Positions 51,234 through 58,081 of a DNA stretch of 64,000 nt are shown piece by piece. The number at the start of each line of letters is the position of its first letter. Positions within the stretch are counted from its first letter, which is position 1. The translations under genes were made by a program, and so were the position numbers. Where the stretch lies: assembly GCA_946499835.1 (NCBI GenBank), contig CAMMTJ010000005.1:1-64000 (forward strand). Reading direction: 5' to 3'. The notes below the pieces were generated by a model. The model worked only from the letters and a program-made list of their open reading frames with translations. It had not been told where the DNA came from and ran no database searches. The DNA is from an uncultured Bacillota bacterium. GTDB lineage: Bacteria > Bacillota > Clostridia > Christensenellales > UBA1242.

Positions 51234-52274
51234 TTATGAAAGACCTTGCTTCATCGCCTCGTTTATATCTTCTTCTGTCAGTTCCAGTGCAGGTTTATAA
51301 TGAAATTTTGAATATTTCTTTTTGTTTCTTATGCCATAAATTTCAGTATATGTGCGACTTTCTCGAATAGTCTCTGAATTTTTTGAAATTTTGAGAGGCT
51401 TGTAGCAAGGATCGACACAAATTTTTCTTTCAATAATTGGCATAACCGCTTTGCGACTTGCACGTCCATTTGCTTTCAAGTAAGGATCATGCTCATTTCT
51501 TTTTGCTATTTTTTTGCCTGTGATGTAAGAGACTTCTTTAATAGAAAGAACAACTCCTGGATCATCACGTTTGACTCTACCAGTTGCCAAAGCGGATAAC
51601 ACGGCATCTTTTTTCGTTGTGGCGTGTTTTATGACTTGAAGGGGATAATATTTCCCTTTGCCAACATGACCGCCTTTCAAAACTATTAGGTAAGTTTTAA
51701 GTTTGGCATTGTTTTTTTGATTGTCAACACTTTTTTGAGAGATGATTTTGTCAAGTAATTTGATTTTTGGTTGATAAATGCTTTTATATTCTTGGGTAGA
51801 GAAAGATAACAATTTTTTCAAGTTATTATATCGGTCGAGCAATGTTTTTGAAATTGTGACAAAATTTTCATGGCCTTTATTGTTTATTCTTTTGCTTAAA
51901 TACGCATATTCAACAGCAAGAGTTGCATCTGTTATGCAGTTTGCATTGGGGTCATCAAGAAACTGGGTGTTGGCCCACAAAATTTCATAAATTTTGTCTT
52001 GATTTTTTATTCCAAGTTTATCCAAAACCTTGTATTTTTTAAGATAGTCTATGCAACCGAGTTTCTCTTCTGAACTTTCTATTTTTCTTATGTGGCGAAA
52101 AATTGTCGTATAAAAAACATTTTCACAGTCAAGCCCACGTTCTTTTGCCAATAAATATGCCTCACTTGCCATAGGTATCAAGCGATTATGCACAAATTGT
52201 GGGTTGTATTTGTGGATTGGCGACTTTCTCAAAAAGTCTAGCATTTGTTGTTGCAAAAAATCTAAGTCTTTCAT
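51234..52274 (-). CDS. Protein of unknown function paired with the sigma-like gene
   Basis: A 346-residue soluble protein; family not recognised. The N-terminal half is helical. The C-terminal half is basic, with KLKTYLIVLKGGHVGKGKYY, a repeated KRDDPGVVLSIKEV strand, and a YLKANGRASRKAV turn that might bind nucleic acid. AAAGGA precedes the ATG. It is first in an operon with the sigma-like gene, so it might be a partner or regulator of it; that is only an inference from position. Confidence 0.6.
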   Translation of the reverse strand: MKDLDFLQQQMLDFLRKSPIHKYNPQFVHNRLIPMASEAYLLAKERGLDCENVFYTTIFRHIRKIESSEEKLGCIDYLKKYKVLDKLGIKNQDKIYEILWANTQFLDDPNANCITDATLAVEYAYLSKRINNKGHENFVTISKTLLDRYNNLKKLLSFSTQEYKSIYQPKIKLLDKIISQKSVDNQKNNAKLKTYLIVLKGGHVGKGKYYPLQVIKHATTKKDAVLSALATGRVKRDDPGVVLSIKEVSYITGKKIAKRNEHDPYLKANGRASRKAVMPIIERKICVDPCYKPLKISKNSETIRESRTYTEIYGIRNKKKYSKFHYKPALELTEEDINEAMKQGLS

Positions 52275-52291
52275 AATATTCCTTTGAAATT

Positions 52292-52321
52292 ATTATACAA
52301 CCACAAATCCTTGCTTGTCAA
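52292..52321 (-). promoter_or_regulatory. Promoter of the sigma-like operon
   Basis: Minus strand: TTGACA (52321-52316), 18 bp, TATAAT (52297-52292). Confidence 0.65.
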
Positions 52322-52328
52322 GTTGGCT

Positions 52329-53903
52329 TTATAATTTGAGATAAAGAGAATTGCCTTGTTTTTTGAGAAGTATGGAAAATGTTGCAAACAAAACAAGGGT
52401 TATGCCTATATGAATCAACATGAAAATCCAAGGGGCAAGTATTGAAAGGATCTGTGGAAAAATCATAACTATTGCAAATGGCAACAGTGAAAGAGCGAAA
52501 GCGACCATTACGCCATAAAAAACAGAGATAGATTGTTTGACAGCCTGAGTTTCAGTTGTCCAGTTGACTTTTGGATATTTGAGATTTATATAAAGTCCGA
52601 CAGTCACCATAGCAACGAGAGAAGAAATTTGCGTCAGCAAAGAAAAAATGATCATCAAGATTTCTCCGCCTGAGATTGAAAAGAAAAGTATGTTTGCAAT
52701 CACAATAAATGGCAAGTATAAAACTACTGAAAATATTATTTTGCTCAGCGCAATTTTTTCAAAAGAAATTGGAAGACTTTTGGTCGTCTCTATGTTTGGG
52801 CCATCCACATTGAAAGTGACATATGTTGGAAGGGCACTTCCAAAACAACATATTGCACACATGGAAAATATTACTGCAAACATTGGGGCGAGTTCGCTTG
52901 GCACATCTTGTGTGGTTAGAGATAAAATGAGTGCCAAGACAATGGTCATTATTGCGCCCATAAAACAGTTTGTGCAATAGATTGGCATATTGAAAAATGT
53001 CTTAAATTCCTTTTTGAGAAGCGTTGAAAAAACAGGACGAGATTTGTATGTGATAGAAATCTTTTTGCTTGATGATGATTTGTCTGACAAACTGCTTCGA
53101 TTGAAAGCGAAAGTGCTGAGAGTTACGCTCAAAGCAAGGCAGACAAAACAAATGCCCAAAAACATTAAGAAGAAGAGGAAGGTGCCCGCTGTTATGCTTT
53201 CAAATAATGGCCAGATATATGGCAAGACAATTTTTATCCATAGAGGAATTTCTCCGCTTGTGAAAAGTGAGGTTAAAGAACCAGAAGATGAAAGTGATAT
53301 GAAAACAACAAGTCCAATCGTCAAAACCAGTGAAAAGATTGTGGTAACCATGTTTTTGTTTTTCATCTTTGCTGTCAAAAGACTTATTAAGAAACCCAAA
53401 GCATTTCCTATAAGCATAATAAATGATGGCAACAAAAACAAAGAGATTATGCAATAGATGATGGGAACTATCGATATTGGTGCAAAGCAGAAATATACCA
53501 CAAAGACTGGAAAAGATGAGGCGGTTGAGAAAAACAGACAGTTGAGATAAGAACTTGCAAATTTTGCCACTACTATTTGCACAGGTTTAATTGGCAGGGG
53601 TGATAACATCTCAAAATCTTTTGCACGAAAAAAGACAGCCTGTTGCTCAAACACTGTGAACATAAGCGTCATAAATGCCGAAAAGATAAGCCCAACCACC
53701 AAAACCATTTCCACCATGCCTGCTGAGGCAAACTGCTGGGCTATTCCGTAAAAAGAAGAGCCAAGAGCGGCTGCAACAAAAATCATAAGGCATATAAAAA
53801 ACAAAGCGTTTTTCCAAAGAGGAGAGACTTTTTTCGAGTTGCCAAAGGATGAAAATGTTTGTTTGAGATAGATCTTGATCAAATCAGTTGTCGTTTTTCT
53901 CAT
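52329..53903 (-). CDS. ABC-2 type transporter permease
   Basis: A 524-residue protein with about twelve hydrophobic helices in two halves joined by a basic loop (about 255-290, SSSKKISITYKSRP). The size suggests a full-length export permease like those of the YhaP/ABC-2 families. It overlaps its ATPase by 20 bp. Cargo unknown. Confidence 0.82.
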   Translation of the reverse strand: MRKTTTDLIKIYLKQTFSSFGNSKKVSPLWKNALFFICLMIFVAAALGSSFYGIAQQFASAGMVEMVLVVGLIFSAFMTLMFTVFEQQAVFFRAKDFEMLSPLPIKPVQIVVAKFASSYLNCLFFSTASSFPVFVVYFCFAPISIVPIIYCIISLFLLPSFIMLIGNALGFLISLLTAKMKNKNMVTTIFSLVLTIGLVVFISLSSSGSLTSLFTSGEIPLWIKIVLPYIWPLFESITAGTFLFFLMFLGICFVCLALSVTLSTFAFNRSSLSDKSSSSKKISITYKSRPVFSTLLKKEFKTFFNMPIYCTNCFMGAIMTIVLALILSLTTQDVPSELAPMFAVIFSMCAICCFGSALPTYVTFNVDGPNIETTKSLPISFEKIALSKIIFSVVLYLPFIVIANILFFSISGGEILMIIFSLLTQISSLVAMVTVGLYINLKYPKVNWTTETQAVKQSISVFYGVMVAFALSLLPFAIVMIFPQILSILAPWIFMLIHIGITLVLFATFSILLKKQGNSLYLKL

Positions 53904-54618
53904 TTTCTATCTCCAAGAAAAGTTGTTCAAGGTCTTTATTGCCTCTTATTTCATCCATTTTGCCTAAGCAAAGCAACTTTCCTTTTTTTATTATTGCAAC
54001 GTGTGAGCACAACTTTTCTGCAACCTCCAAAACATGGGTTGAATAAAAGATAGCCACGCCAGTCGAAGATTTTTCTTTTAAGATTTCTTTAAGTTCATGG
54101 CTACTCACTGGATCAAGCCCAACAAAAGGCTCGTCCATAAGCAAAACTTTTGGATTGTGGACAAGTGCACAAACTATTGCAAGTTTTTGTTTCATACCAT
54201 GACTGTAAGTGGATATTTTTCCACCAAGATCGTCATAAATACCAAGCCTTTTTGCGTAGAACTCTGTTTTTGCTTCTCGCTCTTTTTCGCTGACTCCAAA
54301 GACGTCACAGATAAAGTTTATCTGCTCAATTCCACGCGAATGTTCAAAGAGTTGCGGATTATCAGGCAAATATGCAATCTCCATCTTTGCTTTCATGGGT
54401 TCTTTTTTTATGTCGATGCCATCGATCAAAATTTGACCTTCATCAAAATCGATTATTCCAGCAATCGCCTTTAAGGTCGTGGTTTTTCCTGCACCATTGT
54501 GACCAATAAATGCCATAATTTGACCGCCATCTATTGAAAGAGTCAAGTTGTCCACAGCCTTTTTGCTTTCACCATTTTTTGAACCATAAATTTTTGACAA
54601 AGACTTTATTTCAAGCAT
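53884..54618 (-). CDS. ABC transporter ATPase
   Basis: A 244-residue ATPase with GHNGAGKTT, YSHGMKQKLA as the signature region, and VLLMDEPFVGLDP. Typical of single-domain export ATPases paired with ABC-2 permeases. It begins 15 bp after sufB, behind AAGGAGG, so it is probably transcribed with the suf genes. Confidence 0.92.
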   Translation of the reverse strand: MLEIKSLSKIYGSKNGESKKAVDNLTLSIDGGQIMAFIGHNGAGKTTTLKAIAGIIDFDEGQILIDGIDIKKEPMKAKMEIAYLPDNPQLFEHSRGIEQINFICDVFGVSEKEREAKTEFYAKRLGIYDDLGGKISTYSHGMKQKLAIVCALVHNPKVLLMDEPFVGLDPVSSHELKEILKEKSSTGVAIFYSTHVLEVAEKLCSHVAIIKKGKLLCLGKMDEIRGNKDLEQLFLEIENEKNDN

Positions 54619-54633
54619 AAATCCTCCTTATTT

Positions 54634-55554
54634 TTATCCCATCAAAAAGCCTTGAATTATCACTTTTTCTGCTTCTTCTTGACTTAGTCCCAAAGTCATA
54701 AGTTTGACAAGTTCGTCACCAGCAATCTTTCCAATGGCTGCTTCGTGAACAAGAGATGCTTCCACGCATTTTGCAGTTATTTTTGGAATAGAGATCATTT
54801 GTGCATCGCCAAGCAAAATTCCGTCACATTCGACATGTCCAAAGCACTCATTTTCACCAACAAGGTTGGATAAAAATTCTTGACGAGATGAGTCTTTTGC
54901 AACGCTGTGGCTGACAACTTCAACAGAGCAATCTTTTCCTTTCAAATTGACCTTGAATTTTGTCTTTGCTTGCTGATTGTCAGTCGTCAAAATGTTTTCC
55001 TTGATGACAAGTTTTGCCTTGTCGTCCAAAGTGGCATTTGTTGTCCTTAAAGAACTGTCAACACCACCAATTTGCAAAGTGTCAATTTCCACGAAAGAAT
55101 TTTCGCCAAGATGCAAGTTTGTCACAGGGTTCAAAATTTTTCCGCCTTTGCCAATTCCAGAACCAAAATGTTTTTCAACATATTTGACGTGTGCATTTTT
55201 TCCAACATAAAAGGTGTGAATGCCATTGTGCTCACTGTCATGACAGGTTGGATTGTCAATACCGCAACCTGCGATGATGACCACATCGGCGTCATCGCCG
55301 ATATAGAAGGTGTTGTAAACAAGATCGGTAAAGCCTCCCTTGGTCACAATAACAGGTATATGCACACTTTTGTTTTTTACCCCATTTTTTACAATAATAT
55401 CAATGCCACTTTTGCCTTTTTTTGGCACAATTTCAATTTCTGCATCGCTATGTCTTGCAACAGCCTCACCATTTTTTCTTATATTAAACACGCCAGTAGG
55501 TGTGGAGTGGAGGTCGGCAATTTGTTCAAGCAGTTTTTTGTCTATCTTATTCAT
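54634..55554 (-). CDS. sufB: Short SufB/SufD-type Fe-S cluster scaffold protein
   Basis: A 306-residue SufB-like protein; classical SufB is about 470 residues. The C-terminal LVHEAAIGKIAGDELVKLMTLGLSQEEAEKVIIQGFL matches in pattern the SufB/D tail of HEA-x3-KI and LMSRGLSEEEA. The beta-helix core and cysteines near residues 98-108 (GCGIDNPTC) are kept; the SufB N-terminal domain is missing. ATG at 55554 follows GAGG. It overlaps sufC by 8 bp. No sufS, sufU or sufD is nearby. Confidence 0.88.
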   Translation of the reverse strand: MNKIDKKLLEQIADLHSTPTGVFNIRKNGEAVARHSDAEIEIVPKKGKSGIDIIVKNGVKNKSVHIPVIVTKGGFTDLVYNTFYIGDDADVVIIAGCGIDNPTCHDSEHNGIHTFYVGKNAHVKYVEKHFGSGIGKGGKILNPVTNLHLGENSFVEIDTLQIGGVDSSLRTTNATLDDKAKLVIKENILTTDNQQAKTKFKVNLKGKDCSVEVVSHSVAKDSSRQEFLSNLVGENECFGHVECDGILLGDAQMISIPKITAKCVEASLVHEAAIGKIAGDELVKLMTLGLSQEEAEKVIIQGFLMG

Positions 55555-56257
55555 TTTCACCTCGCAGTTTGGTGCAAGAAGAGTTTGTGGTCAAAGGCAA
55601 GATTTCTTCTTTGCCTCCAACTTTGACAATTTCTCCATTTTTCATGAGTATAATCTTATCGGCAATTTCCAAAATTTTTCTTTGATGGCTGACGATAAGA
55701 GTTGTCCCTTTGACAGAGGAGAAAAGACTCACAAGTTTGTCAAAACTCCACAGGTCTATTCCTGCCTCAGGTTCGTCAAAGATGTTGAGTTTGCCTTTGC
55801 GTGACAAAGCCATGGCAAGTTCAATACGTTTGAGTTCGCCACCGCTGAGTTTGTCGTCTATGTATCTGTCTATATAATCTCTTGCGCACAATCCAACCTT
55901 TGAAAGATAGTCACAATTCTGTGACAAACTATTCTTTTGGCCAGAGGCTATATCCAAAAGTTCTTTCACTTTCAAGCCCTTAAAGGTGACAGGAGACTGA
56001 AAGGCAAAAGATATTCCAAGTCTTGCCCTTTCATGTATAGGCATTGATGAAATGTCTTTTCCGCCAAAAAAGATTTGTCCACTCGTTTGCGACAAGATCC
56101 CCATTATGATTTTGACAAGAGTGCTTTTTCCGCTTCCGTTTTGTCCAGTGATCACATAGAGTTTGTTTTGAGCAAGCGACAAATTGATATTTTTGAGTAT
56201 TTCTTTGCTTTTTCCGTTCTCTTGGACAGAAAAAGATAGGTTTTTGATTTCAAGCAT
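55547..56257 (-). CDS. sufC: SufC, ATPase of the Fe-S cluster assembly complex
   Basis: A 236-residue SufC. TGQNGSGKSTLVKIIMG is the Walker A, KLSGGELKRIELA the signature, and FDEPEAGIDLWSF the SufC-type Walker B with Glu-Ala-Gly-Ile-Asp. With SufB it drives assembly of iron-sulphur clusters needed by PflA, the radical SAM proteins and others. No ribosome site is visible, and the ATG is 6 nt after a -10 box. Confidence 0.95.
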   Translation of the reverse strand: MLEIKNLSFSVQENGKSKEILKNINLSLAQNKLYVITGQNGSGKSTLVKIIMGILSQTSGQIFFGGKDISSMPIHERARLGISFAFQSPVTFKGLKVKELLDIASGQKNSLSQNCDYLSKVGLCARDYIDRYIDDKLSGGELKRIELAMALSRKGKLNIFDEPEAGIDLWSFDKLVSLFSSVKGTTLIVSHQRKILEIADKIILMKNGEIVKVGGKEEILPLTTNSSCTKLRGENE

Positions 56258-56263
56258 ACAAAG

Positions 56264-56292
56264 AGTATAACGCTTTTTGTCCGTTTAGTCAA
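56264..56292 (-). promoter_or_regulatory. Leaderless promoter of the sufC operon
   Basis: Minus strand: TTGACT (56292-56287), 17 bp, TATACT (56269-56264), 6 nt to the ATG at 56257. Confidence 0.65.
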
Positions 56293-56309
56293 CAAAAAGG
56301 CTGTTTAGT

Positions 56310-56338
56310 TTGACTTACAAAATTTTATTATTTATACT
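56310..56338 (+). promoter_or_regulatory. Leaderless promoter of the MFS gene
   Basis: TTGACT (56310-56315), 17 bp, TATACT (56333-56338), 6 nt to the ATG at 56345. Same hexamers as the divergent sufC promoter 17 bp away. Confidence 0.65.
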
Positions 56339-56344
56339 TTAACT

Positions 56345-57601
56345 ATGAAATCCAAACAAAAGATGAAATTACGCAGCAACAAGATCCTTGCCCTGTTTCG
56401 TGTGTTTTCTTGGGATCTTGTTTTCTTTTATTCTTTCAGCGTGCTATTTTTGACACAAATCAAAGGCTTTTCGGAAGCAGAGATAATGTACACAAGTGCG
56501 GTGGTTGCTCTTGTGCCAATTTTACTTCAATATCCTTTTAACTTGGTGGCAAAAAAGATAGGCCCTCTTGCTTCTGTCAGACTAGGCATGTTTTGTTTTC
56601 TTGCTTTTACAGCAGGCATCTTAATTTATGAAAATGTGGTTCTTTTGTATCTTAACTATTGTTTGTATGCAATAGGGGCAATATTTCTTGTTCCAAACGT
56701 TTCCGTTTTGGCAATCAATAATTTGAAAGTGGAAGGCAAGGATGGTGAATTTTCAAGACTTGAAGGGCGAGGCGCAGGCGTTTATTATATCATCAACGCA
56801 GTCGCTTCAATTGGACTTGGTTATCTGTTTGATGTCAATGCCTATTTGACAATGTCTTTTGCAGTTATGGCAAGTGTGGTTGGCGTCATTTTGTCTTTTG
56901 TGATAAGAGATGAAGAAAAGTTTGCAGGCAATCTGCCAGAGCAGACTCTTCCACCAAAAGAGGAAGAGATTCCTCAAAAAGCAAAAAAGAAAAAGACTGT
57001 TGGGCTTGCAATGATTTATCTCCTTTTGATTTCAACAAGTTTTTATGGACTTATCATGCTTGAAAGCAACATCAAACAACTGTTATTCCAAGAAGTTTTG
57101 TTCAGCGCCACAGCGATTGGGTGGATAAGTTTTGGAGTATCCATTGTCAAAAGCGCTTCTTGTGAGGTTTTCAAGTTTTTCAAACATAAGGCAAAACTTT
57201 TCATCACAATCGTTCCGTTATTCTATCTTGCAATCTTGCTTGCCATGGCAATCATATTTCTTTTGGTGGACAATTTGTTGGCATTGCAAATTATGGTTAT
57301 CATTGTCAGTGTATTGCTTCCTTTTTTCAACGAACCATTCAAGATTGGCGCGAAAGACTATATCAGACAGACGGTGCCAGAAAAAGAACAGGTGGATGCC
57401 TATTCAAACCTCTTTGTTGTGAGAAATATAAGTCAACTGTTTTATAGTTTCTTTATTGGGACGTTGCTGACAGGAATGAGTCTTTCTTCAAGTCTTTTAT
57501 ACATCGTCGCTGTTGGCGGAGGAATGTATGCTATTGCTCAGATTACATATTTTGTCATAAAGAAAGTCAGGGCAAAGAAAAATTCTGTATTTTTGCAGTA
57601 A
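56345..57601 (+). CDS. Major facilitator superfamily transporter
   Basis: A 418-residue protein with about twelve transmembrane helices and a basic cytoplasmic loop near the middle (about 195-220, PKEEEIPQKAKKKK). It lacks a clear drug-efflux A motif, so substrate is unknown. It is divergent from sufC, with an 87-bp gap holding both promoters. No ribosome site before the ATG. Confidence 0.85.
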   Translation: MKSKQKMKLRSNKILALFRVFSWDLVFFYSFSVLFLTQIKGFSEAEIMYTSAVVALVPILLQYPFNLVAKKIGPLASVRLGMFCFLAFTAGILIYENVVLLYLNYCLYAIGAIFLVPNVSVLAINNLKVEGKDGEFSRLEGRGAGVYYIINAVASIGLGYLFDVNAYLTMSFAVMASVVGVILSFVIRDEEKFAGNLPEQTLPPKEEEIPQKAKKKKTVGLAMIYLLLISTSFYGLIMLESNIKQLLFQEVLFSATAIGWISFGVSIVKSASCEVFKFFKHKAKLFITIVPLFYLAILLAMAIIFLLVDNLLALQIMVIIVSVLLPFFNEPFKIGAKDYIRQTVPEKEQVDAYSNLFVVRNISQLFYSFFIGTLLTGMSLSSSLLYIVAVGGGMYAIAQITYFVIKKVRAKKNSVFLQ

Positions 57602-57615
57602 AGAAGCAAATTTGT

Positions 57616-57644
57616 TTGGCATGAAGAGAAAGTTAATGTATAAT
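57616..57644 (+). promoter_or_regulatory. Promoter
   Basis: TTGGCA (57616-57621), 17 bp, TATAAT (57639-57644), for the small membrane protein gene. Confidence 0.65.
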
Positions 57645-57666
57645 TAAATCAAGGAGGATAAGGAGT

Positions 57667-57978
57667 ATGGCAAACAAATCTTCAAAATCAACAAAATCAA
57701 CAACAAAAAGAAGCGTTTGGGGTCTCAACAAAATCAGCATGTGGATGCTTATTGCCGTTGCACTTTTGTATGTGGTTTCAATGATTCTTTCACTCGTAAG
57801 CCAAGATCTTGCAGTTGCAGTGCTTGCAATCCAAGGCGTAGCAACAGCAATCATGGTTTGCATCGTTGCAGTGCTTGCTTGGAGATATGTCCGTCCAAAA
57901 GAAGTGGTATGGAAAATTCTCTACGTGCTTTGCTTGTTGCTTGTGATTGTTGGCGTGATTATTCCAATGTGCGTATAA
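57667..57978 (+). CDS. Small membrane protein of unknown function
   Basis: A 103-residue protein. The N-terminus is a Ser/Lys/Thr-rich stretch (KSSKSTKSTTKRS), followed by three predicted helices (about 24-44, 47-67 and 78-100). AAGGAGG lies before the ATG. Not recognised. Confidence 0.65.
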   Translation: MANKSSKSTKSTTKRSVWGLNKISMWMLIAVALLYVVSMILSLVSQDLAVAVLAIQGVATAIMVCIVAVLAWRYVRPKEVVWKILYVLCLLLVIVGVIIPMCV

Positions 57979-58013
57979 AAAAGAAGGCAAAAAAAGAGCC
58001 TTCTTTTTTTTGT
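57978..58013 (+). terminator. Terminator
   Basis: AAGAAGGC/GCCTTCTT stem with a long T run. Confidence 0.8.
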
Positions 58014-58081
58014 AAAAATTCCCTCAATATTGACTTTGAAATAAAAATGATATATAATATTATTAACAAAAGGGGGGATTT

